From: Caulobacteraceae bacterium
GTDB lineage: Bacteria; Pseudomonadota; Alphaproteobacteria; Caulobacterales; Caulobacteraceae
Length of the DNA: 64,000 nt
Direction of reading: 5' to 3'
Assembly (NCBI GenBank): GCA_019748095.1
Contig: JAIEQA010000018.1
Coordinates: 62,001 to 126,000, forward strand
Part shown: in pieces, positions 9,340 to 19,973 of the stretch
Numbering within the stretch: position 1 is the stretch's first letter
How the letters are laid out: each line of letters opens with the position of its first letter
Made by a program: the position numbers and the translations under genes
Notes under the pieces: generated by a model
Databases searched by the model: none
Seen by the model: the letters and a program-made list of their open reading frames with translations, nothing else
Told to the model about the DNA's origin: nothing

Positions 9340-10370
9340 GCAGCGGTCTCCACATAGACGTCAGTATACAGTTCGGACGGATCCGGCTCCGGGCTTTCCT
9401 GAGCGAATTGAACGGCCTCGGCAACGATGGCCTTGATCTCGGCGTCGATCACCTTGATCTCGTCCTCGGTGATCTTCGCCGCGTCCATCAGGGCCCGGAT
9501 GTGATCGATGGGATCGCGGGTCTTCTTGACCTCGTCGACCTCTTCCTTGGTGCGGTACTTGGCCGGATCGCTCATGGAGTGGCCGCGATAGCGGTAGGTC
9601 TTCACTTCCAGAATGAACGGGCCGCCGCCTTCGCGGGCGCGTTTCACGGCGCGCGCCACGGCATCCCTCACCGCCAGCACATCCATACCGTCGACCAGTT
9701 CCCCCGGGATGCCGAAGCTGGCTCCGCGCTGTGCCAGCTCGGTCGTCGAGGACGATCGCTCGATGCTGGTCCCCATGGCGTACTGGTTGTTCTCGATGAT
9801 GTAGATGGCCGGCAGCTTCCACAGCTGGGCCATGTTGAAGCTCTCATAGACCTGGCCCTGGTTGGCCGCGCCGTCCCCGAAATAGATGAAGGCGACCGAG
9901 TCGTCGCCGCGGTATTTGCCTGCGAAGGCCAGACCAGTGCCCAGGGCGACCTGCGCCCCGACAATGCCGTGACCGCCATAGAAGCCGGTCGGCACGTCGA
10001 ACATGTGCATCGACCCGCCCTTGCCCTTGGACGATCCGCCCGAGCGGCCGGTCAGCTCGGCCATGACCTCTTTCGGGTCCATACCGGCGGCCAGCATGTG
10101 GCCGTGGTCGCGGTAGCCGGTGATGATCTTGTCGTGGCCCGGCCGGACGCTGGCCTGAACGCCGACGGCCACGGCCTCCTGACCGATGTACAGGTGGCAG
10201 AAGCCGCCGATCAGACCCATACCGTACAGCTGCCCCGCCCGTTCCTCGAACCGGCGGATCAGAACCATCTCGCGGTAGAACCCCAGCAGCTCTTCCCGGG
10301 ACGCCGTCGGGGCGTTGGGAAGCCTGGTCAAGGCTTTGGAACTGGTGGTCTTCTGGGCGGCTCTCGCCAT
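9336..10370 (-). CDS. pdhA: Pyruvate dehydrogenase E1 alpha
   Basis: A 344-residue thiamine-diphosphate-binding subunit of the E1 heterotetramer. The ThDP motif runs from [17 protein letters not shown] to the [12 protein letters not shown]sn pair near residues 170–200, and the phosphorylation-loop-like [15 protein letters not shown] follows near 260. First gene of the PDH operon, 126 bases downstream of ftsB. Cytoplasmic; commits pyruvate to acetyl-CoA. Confidence 0.97.
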   Translation of the reverse strand: MARAAQKTTSSKALTRLPNAPTASREELLGFYREMVLIRRFEERAGQLYGMGLIGGFCHLYIGQEAVAVGVQASVRPGHDKIITGYRDHGHMLAAGMDPKEVMAELTGRSGGSSKGKGGSMHMFDVPTGFYGGHGIVGAQVALGTGLAFAGKYRGDDSVAFIYFGDGAANQGQVYESFNMAQLWKLPAIYIIENNQYAMGTSIERSSSTTELAQRGASFGIPGELVDGMDVLAVRDAVARAVKRAREGGGPFILEVKTYRYRGHSMSDPAKYRTKEEVDEVKKTRDPIDHIRALMDAAKITEDEIKVIDAEIKAIVAEAVQFAQESPEPDPSELYTDVYVETAA

Positions 10371-10438
10371 CCGGCATCTCCCCGGTGAGCCCCACGGCGA
10401 AATACGCCGCGCGGGGCCTCTTGTCGTTACGGAAAGGG

Positions 10439-10468
10439 GCTGTAGCAGCCTTCCTTCCTCGAAGGCAA
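10439..10468 (-). promoter_or_regulatory. Possible housekeeping promoter for pdhA
   Basis: On the minus strand GCTACAGC (10446–10439) fits the Caulobacter -10 pattern GCTANAWC at 7 of 8 positions. A loose -35 (TTGCCTT, 10468–10462) lies 15 bases upstream, one base longer than the usual spacing. It lies 68 bases before the pdhA ATG. Weak, by eye only. Confidence 0.25.
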
Positions 10469-10496
10469 AGCACGCGGCGGCACCTGTAACAAGAGT

Positions 10497-10829
10497 TCAG
10501 GACGTCGCCGCCGCAGCGGACGGGGCAGGGCTTGCGGCGACCCGGATCAGATAGTCGCGCGGGTCGGCGAAGCCGAGCACGGCCCGCGCCCGTTCTTCCA
10601 GCAGATCCCGTGACAGCGTATCCGCGCGCAGATAGCGCACCCGAACCTCAAGGTCGGCGCGTTGCGACACCAGCGACTCCAGCTGCTGTTCCCGGGCGAC
10701 CAGCAGGGCATCGCGGGCCGAGCCGCTCAGCAGGCCGCGCTCCCCTGTCAGTGCCTGAACGCCCAGATAGACGACCAGCAACAACAGGAATGCGGACAGG
10801 GCGTAGGGTTTCATCCGTTCGGGCATCAC
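10497..10829 (-). CDS. ftsB: FtsB/DivIC family septum formation protein
   Basis: A 110-residue bitopic protein: a short cytoplasmic N-terminus, a membrane helix at about residues 9–24, a coiled coil at about 38–75, and a Pro/Ala tail. This is the FtsB/DivIC architecture; FtsB bridges FtsL and FtsQ in the divisome. The position between eno and pdhA is the usual one in this group. An AAGGAG ribosome site lies 5 bases before the first ATG. The leader can form two hairpins (see 10832–10874). Confidence 0.88.
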   Translation of the reverse strand: MMPERMKPYALSAFLLLLVVYLGVQALTGERGLLSGSARDALLVAREQQLESLVSQRADLEVRVRYLRADTLSRDLLEERARAVLGFADPRDYLIRVAASPAPSAAAATS

Positions 10830-10831
10830 AC

Positions 10832-10874
10832 ACGCTCCTTCTGAGCGTCAGGTCACAGTCCCTTCCTTGTGACC
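10832..10874 (-). promoter_or_regulatory. Two inverted repeats in the ftsB leader
   Basis: Perfect arms GGTCACA/TGTGACC (10851–10857 and 10868–10874, 10-base spacer) and ACGCTC/GAGCGT (10832–10837 and 10843–10848, 5-base loop). The second hairpin contains most of the AAGGAG ribosome-binding site (10835–10840). The first could be a protein operator or RNA stem. Function unknown. Confidence 0.45.
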
Positions 10875-10908
10875 GGAAATGCCTAACAAATCCTAGCTTT
10901 GCCTTAAC

Positions 10909-12228
<1,320 letters not shown>

Positions 12229-12272
12229 TTAGCCCGATGCCAGCGAATCGCCAACCATCAGCCGCCGGCTGT

Positions 12273-12881
12273 TCAGGAACAGCCCTCGACGAGCTGGATG
12301 GAGGGGTCGCCCGCGTGAATGATATGGGCCACACCCTCGCCATTGATCTGGTAGCGGATGCCGCGGGCGGCCGGATCCTCGACATAGGCGGTGGAACCCC
12401 CGCGCGACCAGGCGATCAGGTCCTCGGCCGGTGCCGGCGCATATTTGTCGGGCTGGGCGATGATCGCCCCGCCATAGGCCGCCTTGATCGCGGCCCCCGC
12501 ATCTCCGAGGCCAAAACCACGATCGGTCCGGATGTCGGAGTCGCGGATCAGGGTGATTCGCGTCAGGCGACCGTTCTGGATCATGACGTTCACCCCGTAG
12601 GGGGCCCGGGCCGGGTGATATTCGCTGCAGACCTCCGGCTCCGGACCGCCCACAGCGTCCGGCGTGGCGGTCGGGCCCCAGGCTGCGGCGACCTCGCTGG
12701 CCGTCATGCCGATGCGGATCGGCCCCAACCCCTCTGCGGTCAGCACATTGTCTGCGACCGGTGCCGGGTCGGCTGGCGGGAGGGGTGAGACCGGTGCCGA
12801 ATCAGGTGCGGAGGCCGGCTCCGGTGCGTTGCAGGCCGCCAGCAGCAGCACGGCCGTGGTAGCGGTAATCAGGCGGATCAT
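12273..12881 (-). CDS. Uncharacterised lipoprotein
   Basis: A 202-residue protein with a lipoprotein signal: hydrophobic residues 4–15, then the lipobox LLAAC (Cys17), a Pro/Ala/Ser linker to about 45, and a globular domain beginning LGPIRIGMTASEVAAAWG, a pattern seen in several outer-membrane lipoprotein domains with a 'GM(T/S)xxEV' start. Two Cys in the mature domain (CSEYH and the C-terminal EGCS) may pair. Probably anchored in the outer membrane facing the periplasm. Family and role not recognised. Confidence 0.8.
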   Translation of the reverse strand: MIRLITATTAVLLLAACNAPEPASAPDSAPVSPLPPADPAPVADNVLTAEGLGPIRIGMTASEVAAAWGPTATPDAVGGPEPEVCSEYHPARAPYGVNVMIQNGRLTRITLIRDSDIRTDRGFGLGDAGAAIKAAYGGAIIAQPDKYAPAPAEDLIAWSRGGSTAYVEDPAARGIRYQINGEGVAHIIHAGDPSIQLVEGCS

Positions 12882-12917
12882 GCAGCGGTCTCTCGTGGTG
12901 ATGCTGCTATCAACGCA

Positions 12918-12948
12918 TGAAAACGGCGCGCGGGGATACCGCGCGCCG
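12918..12948 (-). terminator. Rho-independent terminator of rpmF
   Basis: A perfect 10-bp GC stem (CGGCGCGCGG/CCGCGCGCCG) with a 5-base loop, followed on the minus strand by TTTTC. It lies 26 bases after the rpmF stop and is the clearest intrinsic terminator in the window. Confidence 0.8.
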
Positions 12949-12974
12949 CAAACGTCTCACCGACTGGAAGAAAC

Positions 12975-13157
12975 CTAGTCTTCCTTGGGCGTCAGGACCT
13001 GACGGCCGCGATAGGTGCCCGTCTTCAGGTCGATGTGGTGCGAACGGCGCAGCTCGCCCGTGTCCTTGTCCTCGGTATAGGGATTGGTCCCGAGGGCGTC
13101 GTGGGAGCGACGCATGTTGCGACGCGAGGGCGATACTTTGCGCTTCGGAACAGCCAT
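12975..13157 (-). CDS. rpmF: 50S ribosomal protein L32
   Basis: A 60-residue basic protein that starts [20 protein letters not shown], the hallmark of L32, and ends with a [19 protein letters not shown] segment. The zinc-ribbon cysteines of some L32 forms are absent, as is usual in alphaproteobacteria. The start is at the ATG giving the conserved N-terminus; longer frames are not credible. A strong terminator follows, so it is probably a single-gene transcript. Confidence 0.97.
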   Translation of the reverse strand: MAVPKRKVSPSRRNMRRSHDALGTNPYTEDKDTGELRRSHHIDLKTGTYRGRQVLTPKED

Positions 13158-13195
13158 GTCCGTCTCAATCTTCAGGTCGGGCGCTGCAGGAGCGC

Positions 13196-13231
13196 GAAAA
13201 CAACAGCGGCGGCCCCGGAAACAGAGCCGCC
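13196..13231 (-). terminator. Possible weak terminator after the GNAT gene
   Basis: A 6-bp GGCGGC/GCCGCC stem (13226–13231 and 13208–13213), then GCTGTTGTTTT on the minus strand, 38 bases after the stop of the upstream acetyltransferase gene and before rpmF. The stem is short, so the call is tentative. Confidence 0.4.
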
Positions 13232-13269
13232 ACGCGAGGGCGGGCTTATGCCTCAACCGCAGCCGGACT

Positions 13270-13794
13270 TCAAGCCGATGTTGAACCTTGCCGCCAGATC
13301 GCGCGGGACAGGCCGTAGTACAGGCTGTCCTTCCACTCACCCCCGACGTTCCAGGTGCGTTCGGCAGCGCCGGTTCGCACGAATCGCAATCGCTCCAGAA
13401 GCCGGATCGAGGCCAGGTTTTCCGGGTCGACATCGGCCGTCAGGACCTCAACCGGCCGGGTTGCAAACACGTGATTCACGGCCGCCCCCACGGCCTCGCT
13501 CGCCAGACCGAGGCCCCAGTGTTCGGGGTGAAGGATGTAGCCCACGTCCGGCAGCCGCCAGAACCCCGCCTTGCCGATCACGACCCCGTCGCGCTCGACG
13601 ATGAAATCATCACTGCCGGCCGCATTGCCCGCGATCATGCCGTCCAGCCAGTCGCGGGTCTGGTCCAGCGACTCATGCGGTGGCGTGGACCACCAGCGGG
13701 TCGCGCGCGGATCGGACAGGACGGCATGAACGGCCGCCAGATCGTCCGGGCGGGCGTGCCGCAGCCGCAGACGCGGTGTCTCGATCACGGTCAC
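13270..13794 (-). CDS. GNAT family N-acetyltransferase (RimJ/RimL-like)
   Basis: A 174-residue acetyltransferase of the RimJ/RimL-type GNAT group: it starts [16 protein letters not shown], has [29 protein letters not shown] as the acetyl-CoA loop region, and ends with a [16 protein letters not shown] segment. Substrate unknown; ribosomal-protein N-termini or small amines are typical for this group. It overlaps the upstream GNAT gene by 4 bases and ends the lipA-led operon. Confidence 0.88.
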   Translation of the reverse strand: MTVIETPRLRLRHARPDDLAAVHAVLSDPRATRWWSTPPHESLDQTRDWLDGMIAGNAAGSDDFIVERDGVVIGKAGFWRLPDVGYILHPEHWGLGLASEAVGAAVNHVFATRPVEVLTADVDPENLASIRLLERLRFVRTGAAERTWNVGGEWKDSLYYGLSRAIWRQGSTSA

Positions 13795-14321
13795 CCCGGC
13801 GCCTTTTCCATGACGATGAAATACAGGTCGTCCCGTAGCGGCGAGCCCAGTCGGGGCTCGTCATAAGGGAACGGCACGGTCTGGGCGGTGTCGCGGTAGC
13901 CCAGACGGTTGTACCAGGCGATCAGGGTATCGCGCTGCGGAAACACCTGGATCCGCACCCGCCGGGCACCGAAACGGGTCGTCAGGGCGGTCTCTGCCGC
14001 CGAGACCATCCGGCGACCCAGACCGGAGGATTGAAGCGTCGGTTCGACCGACAGCATGCCGAAATAGCCCATGCCCTCCTCCCGCCGGGCGATCAGGACC
14101 GAGGCGACGAGGACGCCGGCCCGCCAGCCGGTCAGGATGGCCTGATCCGGGTCGGCGAGGATGTCGGCCAGTTCTTCCGGATCGGTGCGCTGGCCGTCCA
14201 GCAGATCGGCCTCGGTCGTCCAGCCCGCGCGGGAGGTTTCGCCGCGATAGGCACTTTCGATCAGTCGATGCAGCACAGGGATGTCGGACGCGACGGCGTC
14301 CCGCAGGTCGAGGTCAGTCAT
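13791..14321 (-). CDS. GNAT family N-acetyltransferase
   Basis: A 176-residue GNAT protein: LRDAVASDIPVLHRLIESAYRGE, then a beta-strand and the acetyl-CoA loop QSSGLGRRMVSAAE near residues 115–128, and a RIQVFPQRDTLIAWYNRLGYRDT C-terminal half. The ATG 12 codons inside the longest frame was chosen; it gives MTDLDLRDAV and overlaps the preceding oxidoreductase stop by 8 bases. Not close in sequence to its tandem neighbour, so the pair is not a recent duplication. Confidence 0.87.
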   Translation of the reverse strand: MTDLDLRDAVASDIPVLHRLIESAYRGETSRAGWTTEADLLDGQRTDPEELADILADPDQAILTGWRAGVLVASVLIARREEGMGYFGMLSVEPTLQSSGLGRRMVSAAETALTTRFGARRVRIQVFPQRDTLIAWYNRLGYRDTAQTVPFPYDEPRLGSPLRDDLYFIVMEKAPG

Positions 14322-15429
14322 GCTCCAGCATTGCCGCAACCGCCTCACCGATCGCAAGCGAACTGGTCAAACCGGGGCTCTCGATGCCGAACAGGGCCAC
14401 CAGACCGTCGATGCCGTGATCGTCTCGGCCGCGCAGCTGAAAGTCCGGCTGGGGTTCGCCTGCGCCGTGCAGCTTGGGCCGGATCCCGGCATAGTCGGGG
14501 GTCAGGGCCCCGTCCGGAAGCCCGGGCCAAAATCGGCGGATATAGGCGGCGAAGGCGTCGGCCCTCGCCGGATCGACGCTGTAGTCCTCGCGCTCGACAT
14601 ATTCGAGATCGGGCCCGAACACGGCCTGACCACCCAGATCCTTGCGATAGTGGATGCCCAGCGCACCGGGGATGGGCGGCGGATAGATCAGGCGATCGAA
14701 CGGGGCCTTTCCGCTCAATCGAAAATAGACCCCCTTGCCGAAATGGCCCGGCGGGATGCGGGCGGGCGGATAGTTCCCGATCCGTGCCGCCACGGTCTGG
14801 GACGACAGGCCGGGCGCGGTGACCAGCAGCCGGGTGGTCAGGGTCGTCCCGCCCTCCCCGCCCGCCGTGATCCGGAAGCCGCCGCCCGGCAGGGGCTCGG
14901 CCCGCTCGAAGGGCGTCGAGATCACGACCGACCCGCCGGCGTCCTCGATCTCGCCCTGCAGCGACAGCATATAGTCGTGGCTGGCAAAGACGCCACTCTC
15001 GGGCGACAGGATGGCGGCATGAGCGTTCAGGGCCGGTTCCATCGCCGATGCCTGCGGGCCGGTCAGATGCTCCAGTCCTTCCACACCATTGGTGGCGGCC
15101 TGCTGGAAGATGGCTTCGATCAGGGCGACTTCATCAGGCCGGGTGGCCACGACCAGCTTGCCGCATTTGCGATGGTCGATCTTGTGGCTGTCCAGATAGC
15201 TGTAGAGCGCGCGGCGTCCCTCGACACACAGGCGCGCCTTCAGGGACCCCGTCGGATAGTAGAGCCCGGCGTGGATGACCTCGGAGTTGCGGGACGAAAC
15301 ACCTTCGCCAATGTGAGGCTGTTGTTCCAGGACCAGCACGGTCAGGCCCCGCTTCGACAGCGCCCGCCCGCAGGCCAGCCCCACTGCGCCGGCTCCCACC
15401 ACCACGGCGTCGAAGTCGAAAGGGGTCAT
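14314..15429 (-). CDS. FAD-dependent oxidoreductase, L-2-hydroxyglutarate oxidase-like
   Basis: A 371-residue DAO-family flavoprotein. The Rossmann FAD motif is VVGAGAVGLACGRAL (residues 10–24), then SSRNSEVIHAGLYY near 45–58, a hallmark of L-2-hydroxyglutarate dehydrogenase (LhgO) and relatives, and a C-terminal FGIESPGLTSSLAIGEAV. The likely reaction is oxidation of L-2-hydroxyglutarate to 2-oxoglutarate, a metabolite-repair step, with electrons to the quinone pool. Start overlaps the upstream COQ10-like gene by 4 bases. Confidence 0.82.
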   Translation of the reverse strand: MTPFDFDAVVVGAGAVGLACGRALSKRGLTVLVLEQQPHIGEGVSSRNSEVIHAGLYYPTGSLKARLCVEGRRALYSYLDSHKIDHRKCGKLVVATRPDEVALIEAIFQQAATNGVEGLEHLTGPQASAMEPALNAHAAILSPESGVFASHDYMLSLQGEIEDAGGSVVISTPFERAEPLPGGGFRITAGGEGGTTLTTRLLVTAPGLSSQTVAARIGNYPPARIPPGHFGKGVYFRLSGKAPFDRLIYPPPIPGALGIHYRKDLGGQAVFGPDLEYVEREDYSVDPARADAFAAYIRRFWPGLPDGALTPDYAGIRPKLHGAGEPQPDFQLRGRDDHGIDGLVALFGIESPGLTSSLAIGEAVAAMLEHD

Positions 15430-15881
15430 GGCCCCTTGCCGTACCGCCGTGCCGCCTCGGCCTCGAAACTGCCGATCAGCAGGGAAACGGCGCGATCGAA
15501 ATTGGCCTGGAGCGCGGCGTTCAGCAGGGGCGACCGAAACGCGAAATCGATCATGAACTCCAGACGGGTCCCTTCGGGCACGTCATGAAAGGTCCACCGG
15601 TTCTTCAGGTGCCGGAACGGTCCGCGCAGCAGCCCGACCTCGACCAGCGGGGCATTCCGGTCATGGCGCACCCAGGTCGAGAACCGCTCCTTCAGGAACG
15701 AGAACCCCACCTGGGCCTCGGCATCGAGGACGTCCACGCCGGGCGCTTCCTCGCGTCGGTTCCAGACGCGCATGGCCGTCACCCATTTCACGAAGCGCGG
15801 GTAGGACTCCACGTCCGCGACCATCTCGGCGAGCTGGGCGGGGGTGTAGGGCAGGATGCGGGTGACGCGATGAACGGCCAA
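15426..15881 (-). CDS. COQ10/RatA-like START-domain protein
   Basis: A 151-residue SRPBCC (START-like) protein. It begins with RILPYTPAQLAEMVADVESYPRFVKW, typical of the COQ10/RatA group, and ends with FDRAVSLLIGSFEAEA. The family binds coenzyme Q or other hydrophobic ligands; the E. coli relative RatA was described as a ribosome-associated toxin, but no antitoxin gene is present here. Seven bases downstream of lipA in the same operon. Role in ubiquinone handling is the more likely reading. Confidence 0.88.
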   Translation of the reverse strand: MAVHRVTRILPYTPAQLAEMVADVESYPRFVKWVTAMRVWNRREEAPGVDVLDAEAQVGFSFLKERFSTWVRHDRNAPLVEVGLLRGPFRHLKNRWTFHDVPEGTRLEFMIDFAFRSPLLNAALQANFDRAVSLLIGSFEAEAARRYGKGP

Positions 15882-15888
15882 GCGGGCG

Positions 15889-16851
15889 TCAGCGTCCGCT
15901 CTGGGAGAGACGCGCGGCCTTCAGCCGGGCGAAATCGTCCCCGGCGTGGTGTGACGACCGGGTCAGGGGCGAGGCCGACACCATCAGGAACCCCTTGGCC
16001 CGGGCGATGGCCTCATAGGCCTTGAACTCCTCGGGCGTCACGAACCGGTCGATGGCGGCGTGTTTCCGGGTCGGCTGGAGGTACTGGCCGATGGTGATGA
16101 AATCGACCCCGGCCGAGCGCATGTCGTCCATGACCTGCATGACCTCTTCCTTGGTTTCGCCCAGACCGACCATGATGCCGGACTTGGTGAACTGGTTCGG
16201 GTCGCGCTCCTTGACCTGCTGCAGCAAGCGCAGGGAGTGGAAATAGCGGGCTCCCGGCCGGATCTTAAGATACAGCCGCGGCACGGTCTCGAGGTTGTGG
16301 TTGAACACGTCGGGCCGGGCATCGATCATGACCTCGGCGGCCCCGTCCTTTCTCAGGAAGTCGGGCGTCAGGATCTCGATCGTGGTGGCCGGGGCCTGCA
16401 GCCGGATCTGGCGCACGACCTCGGCGAAATGCGCGGCACCGCCGTCCGCGACATCGTCCCGGTCCACCGAGGTGATGACGACGTGGTTCAGGCCCAACTG
16501 GGCCACGGCCAGTCCGACCTTGGCCGGCTCCTCCGGATCCAGCGGCTGCGGCAGGCCGGTCTTGACGTTGCAGAAGGCGCAGGCCCGCGTGCAGGTGTCG
16601 CCCATGATCATCAGGGTGGCGTGCTTCTGGCTCCAGCACTCGCCGATGTTCGGACAGGCCGCCTCCTCGCAGACGGTCACCAGCCCCTTGGACCGGACGA
16701 TCTCCCTGGTGGCATTGTACTGGCCCGAACCGGGGGCCTTGACCCGCAGCCAGTCGGGCTTGCGCAGCACCGCCGTCTCGGGCCGGTTCTGCTTTTCGGG
16801 GTGACGCAACTCGGACGGTTTACGCGTCAGGGTGTCGATGAGGGTAACCAT
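15889..16851 (-). CDS. lipA: Lipoyl synthase
   Basis: A 320-residue radical-SAM enzyme that inserts two sulfurs into octanoyl groups on lipoyl domains, including those of PdhB and PdhC encoded nearby. Both cluster motifs are complete: auxiliary 4Fe-4S Cys61, Cys66 and Cys72 ([12 protein letters not shown]) and radical-SAM Cys87, Cys91 and Cys94 (CTRACAFC). The C-terminal [10 protein letters not shown] supplies the Ser ligand. First gene of a five-gene operon; divergent from the acyl-ligase gene. Confidence 0.97.
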   Translation of the reverse strand: MVTLIDTLTRKPSELRHPEKQNRPETAVLRKPDWLRVKAPGSGQYNATREIVRSKGLVTVCEEAACPNIGECWSQKHATLMIMGDTCTRACAFCNVKTGLPQPLDPEEPAKVGLAVAQLGLNHVVITSVDRDDVADGGAAHFAEVVRQIRLQAPATTIEILTPDFLRKDGAAEVMIDARPDVFNHNLETVPRLYLKIRPGARYFHSLRLLQQVKERDPNQFTKSGIMVGLGETKEEVMQVMDDMRSAGVDFITIGQYLQPTRKHAAIDRFVTPEEFKAYEAIARAKGFLMVSASPLTRSSHHAGDDFARLKAARLSQSGR

Positions 16852-17035
16852 CGAGGCAGGGCGGGCTCCACAGACAGAGAGCGGTATGTCGTCCTTCCGT
16901 CTGCGGAAGGCAAGTCACGCCCGGTGTCGCGGCGTTGCTCACGTGACGTTACATATCTTTTCATCCGGCGGTGGCTTCACTAGTTTGGGCGTCAACAATG
17001 AGGTGGGGGCACCCGAACCCTCGAGGAGACGCGTA

Positions 17036-18592
17036 TTGTTCAGGCCCGGCCTCGACCCCTCGGCAGGCGAAGAATCCCTGTTCGACGCCCTTGTCGCCGC
17101 GCGTACGCGCTACGGTGACAAGGAGATCCTTGAGGATCAGGACCGCAAGCCCCTGACCTATACCGGGCTGATCCGGGCAGCCTTTGTGCTGGGGCGCAAG
17201 ATCGCCGCCATGACGGCCCCGGCCGAGCGGGTCGGCATCCTGCTTCCGGCCTCCATGGGCACAGTCGTCACCTTCTTCGGCCTGCACGCCTTCGGGCGGG
17301 TGCCGGTCATGCTCAACTTCACCTCTGGCGAGCGCAATCTCAAGGCTGCGATCGAGGCAGCCGGGGTCAAGCGGATCCTGTGCGCGCGGCGGTTCGTCGA
17401 GCAGGCGAAGATCGACGATCTCATCGCGGAACTGGCCGAGGTCGCGGAGATCGTCTGGCTGGACGACGTTCGCGCCAGCGTCGGACTTCAGGACAAGCTG
17501 TTCGGCCTGATGGCGGGCCTGATGCCGGCCCGGTTCCGAACCCCGACCCTGCCGGATGATCCGGGCGTCGTGCTGTTCACCTCCGGCAGCTTCGGTGCCC
17601 CCAAGGGCGTCCTGCTCAGCCAGAAGAACCTGGTCGCAAATGCCCGGCAGGTCGCGACCCACATCCCGCTGGATCCCGACTGGGTGATGTTCAACCCCCT
17701 GCCGACCTTCCACTGTTTCGGCCTGACCGGCGGCGTCATCCTGCCCATCCTGAACGGGCTGAAGACCTTCCAGTACCCCTCCCCCCTGCACGGCAAACAG
17801 ATCGTCGCCCTGCTGGCCGAGGTGAACACGGCCGTCCTGTTCGCCACCGACACCTTCCTGAACCAGTGGGCCCGGGTGGCCGCGCCCGACGATTTCCGTA
17901 CCGTCCGCTTCGTCGTCGCCGGGGCCGAGCGGGTGCGGGACGAAACCCATCACCTGTTCAACACGAAGTTTGGTGGCGTGAAGCTGCTGGAGGGCTATGG
18001 CGCGACCGAGGCGGCCCCCGTGGTCGCGGTCAACCATCCCGACCGCAACCGGCCCGGCACTGTCGGCCAGCTGATGCCGGGCATGGAGGCCCGGCTGGAG
18101 CCGGTCGAGGGGATCAAGGAGGGCCAGCGCCTGTTCGTCCGGGGCCCCAATGTCATGGCCGGCTATATGACCCCCGGCGATCCGACCCGGATCGAACCGC
18201 TGGACGGCGGCTGGCACGACACCGGCGACATCGTGGACCTGGATCCGGAGGGCTATATCTCCATCCTCGGGCGGGTGAAGCGGTTCGCCAAGATCGGCGG
18301 CGAGATGGTGTCCCTCAGCGCCGTCGAGGGGCTGGTCAGCGCCGTCTGGCCCGACAGCCGCCACGCCGTGATCTCCATCGCCGACAGCCGCAAGGGCGAG
18401 AAGCTGGTTCTGGTGACCGAACGCTCGGACGCCGACGTCGGCCGCATCGCCGAATGGGCCCGCGAGCATGGTGCGCCGGAACTGGCTGTGCCCAAGAAGA
18501 TCATCAAGGTCGACGTCTTGCCGGCGCTGGGTACCGGCAAGACCGACTATGTCGCCATTCAGGCGCTGGTGGATCTGGCCGAAGCCGCCTGA
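17036..18592 (+). CDS. AMP-dependent acyl-CoA/acyl-ACP synthetase, Aas ligase-domain-like
   Basis: A 518-residue adenylate-forming enzyme. P-loop TSGSFGAPKGVLLS near residues 180–193, PTFHCFGLTGGVILPILNG and YPSPLHGKQ as in the ligase half of Aas, GYGATEAAPVVAVN, and the hinge/late motif DTGDIVDLDPEGYISILGRVKRFAKIGGE. In Aas this domain charges ACP for lysophospholipid re-acylation; the acyltransferase half is missing here. The TTG start was chosen because a GAGGAG site lies 7 bases upstream; GTG at 17003 is an alternative. Its end overlaps the convergent dioxygenase gene by 34 bases. Confidence 0.85.
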   Translation: MFRPGLDPSAGEESLFDALVAARTRYGDKEILEDQDRKPLTYTGLIRAAFVLGRKIAAMTAPAERVGILLPASMGTVVTFFGLHAFGRVPVMLNFTSGERNLKAAIEAAGVKRILCARRFVEQAKIDDLIAELAEVAEIVWLDDVRASVGLQDKLFGLMAGLMPARFRTPTLPDDPGVVLFTSGSFGAPKGVLLSQKNLVANARQVATHIPLDPDWVMFNPLPTFHCFGLTGGVILPILNGLKTFQYPSPLHGKQIVALLAEVNTAVLFATDTFLNQWARVAAPDDFRTVRFVVAGAERVRDETHHLFNTKFGGVKLLEGYGATEAAPVVAVNHPDRNRPGTVGQLMPGMEARLEPVEGIKEGQRLFVRGPNVMAGYMTPGDPTRIEPLDGGWHDTGDIVDLDPEGYISILGRVKRFAKIGGEMVSLSAVEGLVSAVWPDSRHAVISIADSRKGEKLVLVTERSDADVGRIAEWAREHGAPELAVPKKIIKVDVLPALGTGKTDYVAIQALVDLAEAA

Positions 18593-19344
18593 CCGATCAT
18601 GACGCCGGTCATCGAGATCGAGCCGCCCCAGATCGAATCGTTGAAGAAACTGACCGGCTCGCCGGGCTCCGCCTGGGCCGCCACATACAGCAGCGGCAGA
18701 TAGTGTTCGTCCGTCGGCACGCTCAGTTGCGCCTGCTCGGCCAGGCCGACCCAGTCGATCAGGGCCTCGTGATCGCCGCGCACCAGGGCTGATTTCACCG
18801 CCTCGTTGAAGTTGCTGGCCCAGGCATAGGCCTCGCCACCGTCGCGCTTCATGGTCCGGAGATTGTGGACGAAGTCGCCGCTGCCGGCGATCAGGATCCC
18901 CTCGGCCCGCAGCGCCCTCAGCCGGCCGGCCAGACGATAGTGTTCGCTGGCGTCCAGCTCGCGGTTCAGGGACAGCTGGACCACGGGCACGTCCGCCTCG
19001 GGCCAGACGTGGGCCAGCACCGACCAGGTCCCGTGATCCAGTCCCCAGGTATCGACGGCCTTGGCACCCGTCAGCGCGGCCACCCGGCCGGCCAGGGCGG
19101 GCGACCCCGGCGCCGGATACTGCATCGCATGCAGTTCCGGACCGAAGTTGCCGAAATCGTGGATAGTCTCCGGGCGTTCCTGTGCCGTCACCCCCAGCCC
19201 TCGGGTCTCCCAGTGCGCCGAGACCATGACCACGCCGGCGGGTTTACCCAGCCGGGTCCCCAGCGCGCGCCAGCCGTCGGCATAGGGGCCGCCCAGGGCA
19301 TTCAAGGGCGACCCGTGACCAAAAAAGACCGCCGGCTGGCGCAT
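18559..19344 (-). CDS. LigB/DODA-type extradiol ring-cleavage dioxygenase
   Basis: A 261-residue class III extradiol dioxygenase of the YgiD/4,5-DOPA dioxygenase type. Metal ligands are visible in FFGHGSPLNAL (near residue 10), SAHWETRG (near 42–45) and LDHGTWSVLAHVWP. Such enzymes cleave catechol-type rings with a non-haem metal and O2. It follows wrbA by 3 bases on the same strand, so the two are one unit. Substrate unknown; a catechol produced by quinone reduction is an attractive idea. Confidence 0.88.
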   Translation of the reverse strand: MRQPAVFFGHGSPLNALGGPYADGWRALGTRLGKPAGVVMVSAHWETRGLGVTAQERPETIHDFGNFGPELHAMQYPAPGSPALAGRVAALTGAKAVDTWGLDHGTWSVLAHVWPEADVPVVQLSLNRELDASEHYRLAGRLRALRAEGILIAGSGDFVHNLRTMKRDGGEAYAWASNFNEAVKSALVRGDHEALIDWVGLAEQAQLSVPTDEHYLPLLYVAAQAEPGEPVSFFNDSIWGGSISMTGVMIGQAASARSTSA

Positions 19345-19347
19345 GGA

Positions 19348-19950
19348 TCAGGCCTTCAGCTTGCCGGCGAGCCGGGCGATATAGGCCCCCTGATGCCGCG
19401 CCCCGGCCAGTTCGTTGGCGCTGGGCTGGCGCGAGCCGTCACCTCCGGTGATGGTGGTCGCCCCATAGGGCGAGCCGCCGGAAATCTCTTCCAGCGTCAG
19501 CTGACCCTGGAAATCATAGGGCAGTCCGGCGACGACCATGCCGTGGTGCATCAGGGTCTGGATCATGCCGATCAGCGTCGTCTCATTGCCGCCGTGCTGG
19601 CTGGCGGACGAGGTGAAGGCCCCGCCAACCTTGCCAATCAGCTTGCCCTGGAACCAGACACCGCCGGTCTGATCCCAGAAATTGCGCATCTGGGCCGCCG
19701 CCGTGCCGAACCGGGTCCCGGCTCCGACGATGATGGCGTCATAGGTCTCGAGCTCGTTCACATTGGCCAGGGGCGCGGCCTGATCCATCTTGTAGCCGGA
19801 CTGGATCGCCAGGGCCTCCGGCACCGTCTCCGGCACCCGGCGGATGTCGACCTCGACGCCCTCAATGGAGCGCGCGCCTTCGGCGACGGCCTCGGCCATC
19901 TGTTCGATGTGGCCATAGGTCGAGTGGTAAAGGACGAGAACCCGGGTCAT
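19348..19950 (-). CDS. wrbA: NAD(P)H:quinone oxidoreductase, type IV (WrbA)
   Basis: A 200-residue flavodoxin-fold enzyme that reduces quinones by two electrons with FMN. FMN phosphate loop [13 protein letters not shown] (residues 7–19), then [26 protein letters not shown] and [15 protein letters not shown], all standard for WrbA. First gene of a two-gene unit with the extradiol dioxygenase. A perfect 15-base palindrome stands 24 bases upstream of the ATG. Confidence 0.95.
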   Translation of the reverse strand: MTRVLVLYHSTYGHIEQMAEAVAEGARSIEGVEVDIRRVPETVPEALAIQSGYKMDQAAPLANVNELETYDAIIVGAGTRFGTAAAQMRNFWDQTGGVWFQGKLIGKVGGAFTSSASQHGGNETTLIGMIQTLMHHGMVVAGLPYDFQGQLTLEEISGGSPYGATTITGGDGSRQPSANELAGARHQGAYIARLAGKLKA

Positions 19951-19973
19951 GAGACGCTCCTGCTTCAGATCTG

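Noticed and set aside
15426..15881. RatA-type toxin of a toxin–antitoxin module
   Set aside because: The protein fits COQ10/RatA START domains, but no RatB-like partner lies beside it and it sits in a lipA operon; a ubiquinone-related role is more likely.
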